The notes under the pieces were generated by a model that was not told the DNA's origin, did not search any database, and worked only from the letters and a program-made list of their open reading frames with translations. From the NCBI RefSeq assembly GCF_021545845.1, contig NZ_CP088923.1, positions 2,170,001 through 2,234,000 of the forward strand: a DNA stretch of 64,000 bases. Reading direction: 5' to 3'. The translations under genes were made by a program, and so were the position numbers. Positions 1 to 8,532 of the stretch are shown piece by piece. Source of the stretch: Rhodanobacter thiooxydans (GTDB lineage: Bacteria > Pseudomonadota > Gammaproteobacteria > Xanthomonadales > Rhodanobacteraceae). How positions within the stretch are numbered: the stretch's first letter is position 1; each line of letters opens with the position of its first letter.

Positions 1-1222
1 GCAGGAAGGTCGATGCGGCCGGGTCGCCCGAGATAGTGCCGGACTGGAATACCCCGTTGGCGTCGTACACCGGCGTGGTGCCCGCCAGCGGCACGGCACA
101 ACCGGCCAGCGTCTGGCCGTTGCAACCATCCGTCGATGCCTGCAAGGTGTGCTCGAAGGTGGTTTCGGAGTCCGATGCCCGATTCCAGGTCAGCGCGGCC
201 TGCCAGGTCTTGTCCGGGCTTTCCCATTGCAGGGCCAGTGCATGGCCGAAGCGCGTGCTGGTCTCGTCCTGGTGGCGAAGATCGCCCCCGACCGGCACGT
301 AGCGATATTCGCCCGGCGCAAGGCCGGGAAAGGCGTCGGTTCTGCCGCCCGGCAGGTTGCAGTCATTGCAGCGCCGTTGGTAATCGACCACGGAAATCGC
401 GTTGTCGGTCTGGTCGATGCGGTCGTAGGCCACGTTGGCGAGGAAACCGAAGCGGCCGATCCCGGTATTCCAGTTGTGGCTGAACAGGCCGGCGATCTGC
501 GGCGTGCCCTTCTTGGCCAGGTCGCCCCAGTACCCGCCAAGGGTGATGGACGTCTGGGTATCCTTGTTGCTGTCGAAGGGCATGCGCGTGTGCAGGTCAA
601 TCGAGCCGGCGATGCCGCCTTCGATCATGTCCGCCGTCTGGTTCTTGCTCACCACCACCGAGCCGATCAGCTCGGGCGACACCGTCGAGAAATTGAGCCC
701 CTGGCCGCCGCCGGCGGAGAACACCTCGCGGCCGTTGAACAGCGTGCTGGTGTAGGGCAGGCCCTGCAGGCTGATGTCCGAACCTTGGATCGAGAAATGG
801 TCCGGGTCGGCGGCGACGCCGAAGGCACTGACAGCCACGCCGGGCACGCGTTGCAGGGCCTCGGTCACCGACAGGTCGGGCAGCGAGCCGGCGTCCTGCG
901 CCGAGATGGCGTCGACCACGGTGTCGGCGTAACGCTTGATGTTCTGCGCGCGATTGAGGCTCGACGAGTAGCCGTTGACGGTCATGCCGGTGAGCTGCTT
1001 CGCCTCCTTCTCGTTCGCCGTCGTGGCAGCGTTCTTCTTTTTTGCAGCGACCTTCGAATCCTTCTTTGCGGCGGGTGCAGTCTGCGTGGTCTGGTCCGCA
1101 TCCTGCGGCGCAGATTGCGCATGCGACGGGCCGGCCACGAACAGCGTCATCGCGATCGCGATGGGCAGCAGGCGCAGTTGACTGGCGCCGCCTGCAAGCG
1201 GATGCACGGATTGCTTCTTCAC
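1..1222 (-). CDS. TonB-dependent outer-membrane receptor, N-terminal part
   Basis: The gene reads leftwards and is cut by the window edge, so only about 407 residues (signal peptide, plug and first barrel strands) are visible. I place the start at the GTG at 1222-1220 because GGGGAGA sits just upstream and a signal peptide follows, ending PSHAQ near residue 36. After an Ala/Lys-rich linker the plug shows DLSVTEALQRVPGV, FSIQGSDISLQGLP and then GGIAGSIDLHTR, the arrangement of the large Caulobacter/Xanthomonas-type receptors that import oligosaccharides with TonB-ExbBD energy. It lies divergent to a LacI regulator and a sugar MFS transporter, which supports a carbohydrate substrate. The exact substrate cannot be read from the sequence. 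Confidence 0.9.
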   Translation of the reverse strand, partial: MKKQSVHPLAGGASQLRLLPIAIAMTLFVAGPSHAQSAPQDADQTTQTAPAAKKDSKVAAKKKNAATTANEKEAKQLTGMTVNGYSSSLNRAQNIKRYADTVVDAISAQDAGSLPDLSVTEALQRVPGVAVSAFGVAADPDHFSIQGSDISLQGLPYTSTLFNGREVFSAGGGQGLNFSTVSPELIGSVVVSKNQTADMIEGGIAGSIDLHTRMPFDSNKDTQTSITLGGYWGDLAKKGTPQIAGLFSHNWNTGIGRFGFLANVAYDRIDQTDNAISVVDYQRRCNDCNLPGGRTDAFPGLAPGEYRYVPVGGDLRHQDETSTRFGHALALQWESPDKTWQAALTWNRASDSETTFEHTLQASTDGCNGQTLAGCAVPLAGTTPVYDANGVFQSGTISGDPAASTFL

Positions 1223-1513
1223 TTCGATATCTCCCCGGTTTTCAGTGAACGCTCGGCCAACGCAGTTCCGCCCCTCGACCTCGGTTTCTTCCGCCAGCCG
1301 TCCAGACCCCAGACCATCGCCCGCCGTCGTCGGCCAGGTACAACCCCGCATGCCTTCGTAGCCGGCGGGTGGAAGTTGCAGTCGCATGGACGGCTGGCGG
1401 CGGAGCCACCACAGGGCGCTTCGCGAACCACAGTCGACGGAGACTTCCCCCCTCCCTCCCTGCGTTGCGCCCCCGCACGACGAACTTCTGGACCCGTCGC
1501 AAGCTAATCAAAT

Positions 1514-1551
1514 GTACCAGCGCTGTCAATAGAAAATACTAGCGCTGGTAC
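1514..1551. promoter_or_regulatory. Two LacI-type operators in the receptor/regulator intergenic region
   Basis: Two 16-base sites approximate the palindrome GTACCAGCGCTGGTAC: GTACCAGCGCTGTCAA at 1514-1529 and ATACTAGCGCTGGTAC at 1536-1551. Their centres are 22 bases apart, about two helical turns, so two dimers could bind the same face. The outer half-sites form an exact 11-base inverted repeat. They lie in the 423-base gap between the TonB receptor and the divergent LacI gene; the natural reading is that the LacI protein controls one or both. No other feature was seen in this gap. Confidence 0.65.
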
Positions 1552-1645
1552 TTTTGTACGAAATTACTGAAAATCCGAATGGTTGTGCGCGTTCCACTTG
1601 GGGTAGCATGGAACGCTGCAAACCATACGGGGGCGGGATCTGCAG

Positions 1646-2659
1646 ATGCCTGCGAGAATCGAAGACGTCGCTGCGCATGCCGGCGTATCCACCAAGACGG
1701 TATCCCGCGTGCTGAACGGCAATCCGAGCGTGCGTGCCAGGTTGCGCACGCGGATCGAGGCCTCGATCCGTGCGCTCAACTACGTGCCGAATGCGTCGGC
1801 GCGCAGCCTGGCGGGGAACCGCTCGTACCTGGTCGCCTTGCTGTACGACAACCCGATGGCCGGTTCCAGCTACACCATGGAGCTGATCGTGGGCGTGCTG
1901 CAAGCGTGCAAGGGGACACCGTACAACGCGGTGCTGCATCCGTTCGACGCAGCGGACGACCTGGCCGCGCGGATCGACGGCTTCGTGGCCACGCACCGGC
2001 CGGACGCGCTGGTGCTGGTGCCGCCGCATGCGAACAACGCGAAGCTGCTGCAACGCCTCGACGAGCTGGACATTCCCTACGCGACGATCTCCTCCCGCCT
2101 GCACCAGTCACGCATCGACGTCGGTTTCGACGAGCGCAGGGCGGCCGCCGAGATCGTCGAGCACCTGATTTCGCTCGGGCACCGGCGCATCGGCCACGTC
2201 GCCGGGCTACAGGGGCACGGCGCCCGCATCTGGCGGCTCGCCGGCTATCGCGACGCGCTGCGCCGGGCCGACATCGCTTTCGACGAGTCGCTGGTGGTGG
2301 ACGGGGATTTCGCCTTCGCGTCGGGGGCGGCGGGTGCCCGGGCGCTGCTCGACCAGCGGCGCCCGCCCACGGCGATCTTCGCGGCGAACGACGACATGGC
2401 CTGCGGCGTGATGCGCGAGGCCTACGAACGCGGACTGTCGATTCCCGACGATCTGTCGGTATGCGGCTTCGACGGCACACCGGTATCGCAGTTGATCTCG
2501 CCCGGCCTGACCACGGTGCACCAGCCATGCCGCGAGCTCGGCTGCCTTGCCGTGCAAAGCGTGCTGCAGTCGATCCGCGATGCCTCCGCACCCCAGCAGG
2601 CACGGGTGCCCTACGAGGTGCACTTGCGCGCATCCACGGCCGCGCCCCGGAAACCGTAA
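1646..2659 (+). CDS. LacI-family transcriptional regulator
   Basis: A full-length LacI-family repressor of 337 residues. The N-terminal helix-turn-helix has the family pattern VSTKTVSRVLN (about residues 14-24) and the hinge helix NYVPNASARSLAG follows near residues 48-60. The rest is a periplasmic-binding-protein-like sensor domain, with the typical FAANDDMACGVM and DDLSVCGFDGTPVS segments. It is followed after 85 bases by an MFS sugar transporter on the same strand and is divergent from a TonB receptor, so it probably senses the imported sugar or a breakdown product and represses through the two operators at 1514-1551. The inducer is unknown. Confidence 0.93.
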   Translation: MPARIEDVAAHAGVSTKTVSRVLNGNPSVRARLRTRIEASIRALNYVPNASARSLAGNRSYLVALLYDNPMAGSSYTMELIVGVLQACKGTPYNAVLHPFDAADDLAARIDGFVATHRPDALVLVPPHANNAKLLQRLDELDIPYATISSRLHQSRIDVGFDERRAAAEIVEHLISLGHRRIGHVAGLQGHGARIWRLAGYRDALRRADIAFDESLVVDGDFAFASGAAGARALLDQRRPPTAIFAANDDMACGVMREAYERGLSIPDDLSVCGFDGTPVSQLISPGLTTVHQPCRELGCLAVQSVLQSIRDASAPQQARVPYEVHLRASTAAPRKP

Positions 2660-2744
2660 TATCCGTCCAGCACCGGCGCAGGAGACCTGGCGCGCGGATC
2701 GACGAAGCGGAGGGGCGGTGATCGACGACGAGGCCGGAGTGGTG

Positions 2745-4016
2745 ATGCGCGGGCTACCCATGCCCGTCGGTGCATGCGCGGGTGAGGCGCCACCAGTGCG
2801 CCGTGCCGGCTGGCCGTTCATCGCGATCTACGGCATGGCCTACATGGGTCTGTGGATGGCGCTGCTGCCGCCCATCCTGGTGGGTCTGGCAATGCGTGTG
2901 AGCGAGATTACCCCGGCGCACGCGACGGGCAGCCTGTCGCTGGTGGTGGGCGTGGGGGCGCTGATTGCGCTGTTCGGCAACCCGTTCTTCGGCAGCCTCT
3001 CGGATCGCACGACCTCGCGCTTCGGCATGCGACGGCCCTGGCTGATTGCCGGCGCCGCGGGGGGAGTAGTCGGGTTGGCGGTCGTCGCGATGGCCGTGTC
3101 GGTTCCGCAACTGCTGCTGGGCTGGTGCATCACGCAACTTGCCTACAATGCGCAGTTGGCCGCGCTGACTGCAATCCTCGCCGATCAGATTCCAGCGTCA
3201 CAGCGCGGCATGGTATCCGGCATCGTGGGTGTCAGCCTGCCGGTGGGTATGGTGGGCGGCACCTATCTGGTGGAGCTCCTTGCGTATTCCGCGCTGGCCA
3301 TCTTTCTGGTGCCAGCGGTGATCGCCTTGGCCGGCGCATTCCTCCTGGCTTGGGTATTGCCCGACCATCATCTGGCTGCAATGCAGCGGCCGCGTTACGG
3401 GTGGCGCGAATTCCTGGGCAGCTTCTGGATCAATCCGCTGCGTTTCCCCGACTTCGCCTGGGCATGGGGCAGCCGTTTCCTGCTCTATGCCGGTGTCGCG
3501 CTGCTGATGACCTACCAGGAGTTCTATCTGATCCATCAGTTGGGCTGCGCCCCGGCTGCTGTGCCGCGGTGGATCTTTCTGTCGACCCTGGTGCAATCCG
3601 GTGCGGTAGCAGTCGCCAGTGTCGTGGGCGGCGGGCTGTCGGATGCCCGCGGGCGGCGCAAGGCTTTCGTCTGCGGTACGGCACTGATCTATGCGCTGGC
3701 CTTGTTGATGATCGCCTTTGCCACTTCGTACACCTATTTCCTCGTAGCCATGGCGATCACCGGCATCGCGCAGGGGGGATACCTGGCCGCGGATCTGGCG
3801 CTGGTGACCGATGTGTTGCCAGAACGAGAAACACATGCAGCCAGGAATCTTGGCATCTTCAACATCGCCAACGTCATGCCGCAGTCGCTGATGCCGGCAA
3901 TTGCACCGGGCATCCTTTTGGCGAGCGGCGGGAGTTATACCGCCCTGTTCACCATGGCAGCGGCCCTCGTTGCGCTTGGAGCCTGGGCCATCCTGCCGGT
4001 GCGCGGCGCGCGCTGA
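2745..4016 (+). CDS. MFS sugar transporter (SLC45/GPH-like)
   Basis: An inner-membrane carrier of 423 residues with about twelve hydrophobic segments. The loop after the second or third segment carries SDRTTSRFGMRRPW (about residues 85-98), the signature of the proton-sugar symporters related to plant and animal sucrose carriers (SLC45) and of the MFS genes in Xanthomonas sucrose and maltose loci. I chose ATG 2745 (GGAG five bases upstream); an in-frame GTG at 2718 after GGAGGGG is an alternative. It follows the LacI gene and faces the TonB receptor, so it likely moves the sugar from the periplasm into the cytoplasm. Substrate not assignable. Confidence 0.88.
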   Translation: MRGLPMPVGACAGEAPPVRRAGWPFIAIYGMAYMGLWMALLPPILVGLAMRVSEITPAHATGSLSLVVGVGALIALFGNPFFGSLSDRTTSRFGMRRPWLIAGAAGGVVGLAVVAMAVSVPQLLLGWCITQLAYNAQLAALTAILADQIPASQRGMVSGIVGVSLPVGMVGGTYLVELLAYSALAIFLVPAVIALAGAFLLAWVLPDHHLAAMQRPRYGWREFLGSFWINPLRFPDFAWAWGSRFLLYAGVALLMTYQEFYLIHQLGCAPAAVPRWIFLSTLVQSGAVAVASVVGGGLSDARGRRKAFVCGTALIYALALLMIAFATSYTYFLVAMAITGIAQGGYLAADLALVTDVLPERETHAARNLGIFNIANVMPQSLMPAIAPGILLASGGSYTALFTMAAALVALGAWAILPVRGAR

Positions 4017-4077
4017 AGATGGCCAACTTGTGTACCAAGCGTGGACCAAGCGCTCGAACGACCCCCTGAAAAGACGA

Positions 4078-4099
4078 AAGCCCGCATTGCTGCGGGCTT
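4078..4099 (-). terminator. Intrinsic terminator, tRNA-Leu(CAG)
   Basis: A 9-base-pair stem (AAGCCCGCA / TGCGGGCTT) with a 4-base loop, followed on the minus strand by TCGTCTTTT. It lies just beyond the 3' end of the leftward tRNA-Leu gene and could also stop rightward transcription from the transporter gene. Confidence 0.75.
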
Positions 4100-4109
4100 C
4101 GTTTACAAT

Positions 4110-4196
4110 TGGTGCCCAGGAGAGGACTCGAACCTCCACGGAGTTGCCCCCGCTAGCACCTGAAGCTAGTGCGTCTACCAATTCCGCCACCTGGGC
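4110..4196 (-). tRNA. tRNA-Leu (anticodon CAG)
   Basis: The reverse strand folds as a class II leucine tRNA: acceptor GCCCAGG pairs with CCTGGGC, D-loop AATTGGTAGACGC, anticodon stem CTAGC/GCTAG around loop TTCAGGT giving anticodon CAG, a variable arm GCGGGGGCAACTCCGT, and the T-loop GGTTCGAGTCC. The 3' CCA is encoded (TGG at 4110-4112 on the plus strand). Confidence 0.96.
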
Positions 4197-4327
4197 AGGT
4201 GTCACACCGCTCACCGAGCTGCGTGAGCCGCGTAATTTAGGCATCTGTCGGCGGCTTGTCAACACTTTTCACATCCATTCGCTGCGACGTGGCATGCTCC
4301 GCGGCGCAAACATCACAAGGACCTTGA

Positions 4328-7024
4328 GTGACCAGAAAAACTCCCCCCCGTTCCGGCCATCCCCAGGACTCGCGTGCCGCAAAGAAGCCCGCCAAACAAG
4401 CGCCGCGAGTCACCACTGCACCCGACAAGCGCAACAAGGCTGCCGCAGGCGCCGTGCGCGATCCCCATGCCGATCGCGAGGCGCGGCGTTATGCGCGCCC
4501 GATCCCCAGCCGCGAGGCGATCCTCGCCCTGCTCGAACAGCGTGGCGAATTGCTGACTGAGGCGCGCATCGCCGAGGCGCTGGACATCCACGATGAAACC
4601 GACCTGGAGGCGTTGCGCAAACGGCTCGCTGCGATGGTGCGCGACGGTCAGCTGCTGCTGGGCCGGCGCGGTGGCTACGCGCCCACGCAGAAGCTGGACC
4701 TGATCGCCGGCGTGGTGCTGGCCAATGCCGAGGGCTATGGCTTCCTGCGCCCGGACGAGGGCGGCGACGACCTGTACCTGTCGCCGCAGCAGATGCGCGC
4801 GGTGATGCACGGCGATCGCGTGCTGGCCAGCGTGGTCGGCATCGACCGCCGCGGTCGCCGGCAGGGCGCGATCGCCGAGGTGCTGCAGCGCCGTTCGCCG
4901 CGGCTGGTCGGCCGGGTGGTGATCGACAACGGCGTGACCCTGGTGACGCCGGACGACCGCCGCCTGAACCAGGACGTGATGATCAAGCCCGGCCGCGAGC
5001 TGGGCGCGCGCTCCGGCCAGATCGTGGTGGCCGAGATCACCGACCCGCCGACCCTGCAGCGCGGCCCGATCGGCGAGATCCGCACGGTGCTGGGCGAGCG
5101 CCTGCAGCCGTCGCTGGTGGTGGAGATGGCGATCGCCAGCCACGACCTGCCGCACGAATGGCCGGCCGAGGTGCTGCGCGACGCGGCGCAGGTGGAACCG
5201 GCGGTGACCGCCGCCGAGCGCGAGGGCCGCACCGACCTGCGCCAGCTGCCGCTGGTGACCATCGACGGCGCCGACGCGCGCGACTTCGACGACGCGGTAT
5301 ACGCCGAACCCAGGCGTGGCGGCGGCTGGCGCCTGATCGTGGCGATCGCCGACGTCTCGCATTACGTGCAGGTCGGCAACGCGCTGGACAAGGAAGCGTT
5401 CGAGCGCAGCACCTCCACCTACTTCCCCGGCTTCGTGGTGCCGATGCTGCCGGAGACGCTGTCCAACGGCATCTGCTCGCTGAACCCGAGCGTCGAGCGA
5501 CTGTGCATGGTCTGCGAGATGCTGGTCGACACCGAGGGCAACGTGACCAAGTCGAAGTTCTACGACGCGGTGATGCTGTCGCATGCACGGCTGACCTACG
5601 ACAAGGTGTGGCAGGCGGTGGGCCTGCGCGAACCGGACGCGCGCCACGAGGTGGCCGATGTGCTGCCGCAGCTGGAGCACCTGCATGCGCTGTACAAGGC
5701 GATGGCGGGCCAGCGCAAGCGCCGCGGCGCGATCGACTTCGAGACGCCGGAGGTGAAGTTCCGTCTCGACCAGACCGGTGGGGTCGAATCGATGGGCGCC
5801 ACCGAGCGCAACGACGCGCACAAGCTGATCGAGGAATGCATGATCGCCGCCAACGTGCAGGCGGCGCTGTTCCTGGAGAAGAAGAAAATTCCCGCGCTGT
5901 TCCGCGCGCATGAGCCGCCGCCGGCGGAGAAGTACGAAGACCTGCAGCAGTTCCTGCGCGAGTTCAAGCTGCGCATGCCGCCGGTCGACGAGGTGACGCC
6001 GGCGGACTTCGCCGAAATCCTGGCGCTGGTGCAGGAGCGCCCCGAGCGCGAGCTGATCCAGAGCGTGCTGCTGCGTGCGCAGAGCATGGCGGCGTACCAG
6101 CCGGACAACCGCGGCCACTTCGGCCTGGCGCTGCAGGCGTACGCGCACTTCACCTCGCCGATCCGCCGCTACCCCGACCTGCTGGTGCATCGCGCGATCC
6201 GCTACGCGCTGAGCGGGGGCAAGCCTTCCGACTACACCTATACGTCCGCCGAGATGGCGGCGATGGCGATCCACTGTTCGCAGCGCGAGCGCCGCGCCGA
6301 GGAGGCCGAGCGCGACGTGGACGAGCGCTTCAAGTGCGCGTGGATGGAAAAGCACATCGGCAGCGAGTTCGACGGCGTGGTCACCGGCGTCACCTCGTTC
6401 GGCCTGTTCGTGGAACTGGACGAGTCGAAGGTATCCGGCCTGGTGCACATCAGCCAGCTGATGAACGACTACTACCACTTCGATGCCACCCGCAAGTTGC
6501 TCAAGGGCGAGCGCACCGGCGCGCAGTTCCGCCTCGGTGACCACGTGCGGATCAAGGTGCTGCGCGCCAGCCTGGAAGACCGCAAGATCGACTTCCGGCT
6601 AGTCTCGCCGCGCACGCCGGCCGCACCGCCGGCCGGCAGCGGCAAGGCCTACGACTATGCCGCCGCGGGCGAGCGTTACTCACTGCCGAAGAAGGCCGCC
6701 GCTACGGCCAAGGCACCGGGCATGTTCGGTCGGGCGGCCAAGGCGATCGGCCGCGCGTTTGGTCGCAAGGAGGTCGAGGTCGCTGCACCGCCGGCGCCGG
6801 CCCCGCGCAAGGCCGCGATGAGTGATCATCCGCCGCCGCGTGCAGCGGCGGCAACGCGCCAGCAGGCGGGTGGTGGGCAGCAGCAGGGCCGCAAGGTCGA
6901 GCCGTCATCCGACCGTCGTCCGCGCAAAGGCGATTCCGCCAAACGCGGGCCGGTCCCCGCTGCCGCCCCGCAGACGCCGAAGAAACACGCTGGCCGCAAA
7001 TCGAAACCGAAAGGCAAGTCATGA
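4328..7024 (+). CDS. rnr: Ribonuclease R (exoribonuclease, RNB family)
   Basis: A 3'-to-5' exoribonuclease that degrades structured RNA and helps in trans-translation and rRNA quality control. At 898 residues it is longer than the E. coli enzyme (813). An N-terminal winged-helix segment (EAILALLEQRGELLTEARI) and cold-shock-like domains precede the RNB catalytic core, where DARDFDDAVY (about residue 315) carries the metal-binding aspartates. An S1 domain (VTGVTSFGLFVELDE, about residue 684) follows, then a Lys/Arg/Ala-rich tail from about residue 760. The start is the GTG at 4328, six bases after AAGGA. It overlaps rlmB by four bases, the same pairing as in E. coli. Confidence 0.96.
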   Translation: MTRKTPPRSGHPQDSRAAKKPAKQAPRVTTAPDKRNKAAAGAVRDPHADREARRYARPIPSREAILALLEQRGELLTEARIAEALDIHDETDLEALRKRLAAMVRDGQLLLGRRGGYAPTQKLDLIAGVVLANAEGYGFLRPDEGGDDLYLSPQQMRAVMHGDRVLASVVGIDRRGRRQGAIAEVLQRRSPRLVGRVVIDNGVTLVTPDDRRLNQDVMIKPGRELGARSGQIVVAEITDPPTLQRGPIGEIRTVLGERLQPSLVVEMAIASHDLPHEWPAEVLRDAAQVEPAVTAAEREGRTDLRQLPLVTIDGADARDFDDAVYAEPRRGGGWRLIVAIADVSHYVQVGNALDKEAFERSTSTYFPGFVVPMLPETLSNGICSLNPSVERLCMVCEMLVDTEGNVTKSKFYDAVMLSHARLTYDKVWQAVGLREPDARHEVADVLPQLEHLHALYKAMAGQRKRRGAIDFETPEVKFRLDQTGGVESMGATERNDAHKLIEECMIAANVQAALFLEKKKIPALFRAHEPPPAEKYEDLQQFLREFKLRMPPVDEVTPADFAEILALVQERPERELIQSVLLRAQSMAAYQPDNRGHFGLALQAYAHFTSPIRRYPDLLVHRAIRYALSGGKPSDYTYTSAEMAAMAIHCSQRERRAEEAERDVDERFKCAWMEKHIGSEFDGVVTGVTSFGLFVELDESKVSGLVHISQLMNDYYHFDATRKLLKGERTGAQFRLGDHVRIKVLRASLEDRKIDFRLVSPRTPAAPPAGSGKAYDYAAAGERYSLPKKAAATAKAPGMFGRAAKAIGRAFGRKEVEVAAPPAPAPRKAAMSDHPPPRAAAATRQQAGGGQQQGRKVEPSSDRRPRKGDSAKRGPVPAAAPQTPKKHAGRKSKPKGKS

Positions 7025-7767
7025 GCGAGAGCTGGATCGTCGGCATCAATCCGGTGGAAGGCGCGTTGAGCAACGACGCCGAGCGCGTGCGCGAGGTGCT
7101 GGTGGAGAACGGCCAGCGCAATGCCCGCGTGCTGGAGCTGGCCGAGCGTGCGCAGAAGCTGAAGATCCCGGTGCAGCATCGTCCGCGCGACGAGCTGGAC
7201 CGGCTGGCCGGTGAGGCCCGCCACCAGGGCGTGGCCGCGCGCTATGAAGCGGCGCCCGCGGCGCATGAGAGCGACCTGCCCGGCCTGCTGGAGCGCGACG
7301 GCAGCGACGCGCTGGTGCTGGTGCTCGACGGCGTCACTGACCCGCACAACCTCGGCGCCTGCCTGCGCAGCGCGGCGGCGGCGAAGGTCACCGCGGTGAT
7401 CGTGCCGAAGGATCGCGCGGTGGGCTTGACACCGGTGGTGCGCCGGGCCTCGGCCGGCGGTGCCGACCGCGTGCCGCTGATCGCGGTGACCAACCTGGCG
7501 CGCACGTTGCGCGAACTGAAGGACGCCGGCGTGTGGATCACCGGCCTGGCCGGCGACACCGACACCACCGTCTACGGCGTGGACTTCCAGGGACCGGTGG
7601 CGCTGGTGCTGGGCAGCGAAGGCGAGGGCCTGCGCCGACTGACCCGCGAGTTGTGCGATTTCGTGGCGAAGATCCCCATGCCGGGCACGATGGAAAGTCT
7701 CAACGTCTCCGTCGCCACCGGCGTCGCGCTGTTCGAGGCCCTGCGCCAGCGTGGAGCGAAAAGATGA
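7021..7767 (+). CDS. rlmB: 23S rRNA (guanosine-2251-2'-O) methyltransferase
   Basis: A SPOUT-family (SpoU/TrmH) methyltransferase of 248 residues that modifies G2251 in the peptidyl-transferase P loop of 23S rRNA using S-adenosylmethionine. The N-terminal substrate-binding domain (WIVGINPVEGAL at the start) precedes the knotted catalytic domain with DGVTDPHNLGACLR, ALVLGSEGEGLRRL and the C-terminal knot motif LNVSVATGVALFEAL. Its ATG overlaps the rnr stop (ATGA) and its own stop overlaps the next ATG, so the three genes are probably one translationally coupled operon. Confidence 0.95.
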   Translation: MSESWIVGINPVEGALSNDAERVREVLVENGQRNARVLELAERAQKLKIPVQHRPRDELDRLAGEARHQGVAARYEAAPAAHESDLPGLLERDGSDALVLVLDGVTDPHNLGACLRSAAAAKVTAVIVPKDRAVGLTPVVRRASAGGADRVPLIAVTNLARTLRELKDAGVWITGLAGDTDTTVYGVDFQGPVALVLGSEGEGLRRLTRELCDFVAKIPMPGTMESLNVSVATGVALFEALRQRGAKR

Positions 7768-8033
7768 ATTTTTTCTGGTACGACTGGGCCGGCTATCTCG
7801 GCGTGGCGCTGGTGCTGCTGGCGTTCTTCCTGTTGCAGGAGCGCAAGTTGCAGGGCAGTGGCCTGGTCTACCAGTTGATGAATGTGCTGGGCGCGATCGG
7901 CGTGATGCTGTCGCTGGGCTTCGGCAACTTCAATCTGGCGGCGTTCATCATGCAGGTGGCGTGGTTGCTGATCGGCAGCTACGGCATCGTGCGTGGCATC
8001 AAGCGTCGACGCGAGGCTCGCGAGTTGCCGTAG
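7764..8033 (+). CDS. Small inner-membrane protein, CBU_0592-like
   Basis: An 89-residue protein with about three hydrophobic segments (starting at [14 protein letters not shown]) and a basic end ([11 protein letters not shown]). It resembles the family often annotated as CBU_0592-like membrane proteins, whose function is unknown. Its ATG at 7764 overlaps the rlmB stop codon (ATGA), so it is almost certainly translated, but nothing in the sequence ties it to RNA metabolism. The guanidine-II element starts eight bases after its stop, so transcription of the exporter may either read through from here or begin in between. Confidence 0.8.
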   Translation: MNFFWYDWAGYLGVALVLLAFFLLQERKLQGSGLVYQLMNVLGAIGVMLSLGFGNFNLAAFIMQVAWLLIGSYGIVRGIKRRREARELP

Positions 8034-8040
8034 CGGCGGC

Positions 8041-8089
8041 GTGCGCAGGGACGACCCTGTGCGCTTTCCCATTGCGGGGACGGCCCTGC
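8041..8089 (+). promoter_or_regulatory. Guanidine-II riboswitch (mini-ykkC)
   Basis: Two hairpins capped by ACGR loops, the defining pattern of this class. Hairpin 1 pairs 8041-8050 with 8055-8064 around ACGA (ten pairs including two G-U). Hairpin 2 pairs 8074-8079 with 8084-8089 around ACGG. They are nine bases apart. The Shine-Dalgarno AGAGGA and the ATG of the SMR exporter follow within 21 bases. In the known class, guanidinium bound to each ACGR loop stabilises the hairpins and exposes the ribosome binding site; the position here fits translational control of the exporter. Confidence 0.9.
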
Positions 8090-8109
8090 CGCACACAGAG
8101 GAACACCAC

Positions 8110-8427
8110 ATGGCGTGGATCTATCTGCTGCTGGCCGGCCTGTTCGAAGTGGTCTGGGCTATCGGCCTCAAGTACACCGAAGGTTTTACCCGGTTGTGGC
8201 CCACGGTCGGCACATTGGCGGCGATGGCGGTCAGCATCGTGCTGCTGGCGATGGCGGTGAAGACGCTGCCGATCGGTACCGCCTATGCGATCTGGACCGG
8301 CATCGGCGCGGTCGGCGCAGTGGTGCTGGGCATCATGCTGTTCGGCGACCCGACCACGCTGCCGCGGCTGCTGTGCGTGGCGCTGATCGTGGTCGGCATC
8401 GTCGGCCTCAAGCTTACCGCCGGCTAG
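8110..8427 (+). CDS. sugE: Guanidinium exporter of the SMR family (Gdx/SugE)
   Basis: A 105-residue four-helix inner-membrane protein of the small multidrug resistance family. The conserved membrane-embedded glutamate lies in [16 protein letters not shown] (Glu13), and [12 protein letters not shown] is the typical third-helix segment. Members of the SugE/Gdx branch work as dimers that export guanidinium in exchange for protons. The assignment to this branch, rather than to broad quaternary-ammonium pumps, is strongly supported by the guanidine-II riboswitch immediately upstream. Its start ATG at 8110 follows AGAGGA. Confidence 0.94.
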   Translation: MAWIYLLLAGLFEVVWAIGLKYTEGFTRLWPTVGTLAAMAVSIVLLAMAVKTLPIGTAYAIWTGIGAVGAVVLGIMLFGDPTTLPRLLCVALIVVGIVGLKLTAG

Positions 8428-8437
8428 CTGAAGAACA

Positions 8438-8511
8438 GTAGGGCGGGCACCGTCCGCCGCTCTCGCGGAAATCATTCAACTGCAAAAGCCGGCGGGCGGT
8501 GCCCGCCCTAC
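8438..8511. repeat. Dispersed palindromic repeat, family 1 copy 1
   Basis: Two 21-base arms (8438-8458 and 8491-8511) beginning GTAGGGCGGGCAC are inverted repeats with one mismatch, separated by 32 bases. The same arms, perfectly matched, occur at 42518-42586. It lies between the convergent sugE and phoU genes and could act as a transcription barrier. It resembles a REP- or MITE-like element with no coding capacity. Confidence 0.75.
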
Positions 8512-8532
8512 GGAGCGGCGTGCGTTCCCGGT

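Noticed and set aside
149..1507. A 452-residue rightward frame over the TonB receptor
   Set aside because: The leftward reading gives a signal peptide and a clear TonB plug domain, so the rightward frame is a shadow.
4313..6544. A 743-residue open frame opposite rnr
   Set aside because: It is the antisense shadow of a GC-rich gene. Its His/Arg/Gln-heavy translation matches no family, while rnr on the other strand has all RNase R motifs. The same applies to long frames opposite clpA, prfB-lysS, recJ, dnaE2 and smc.
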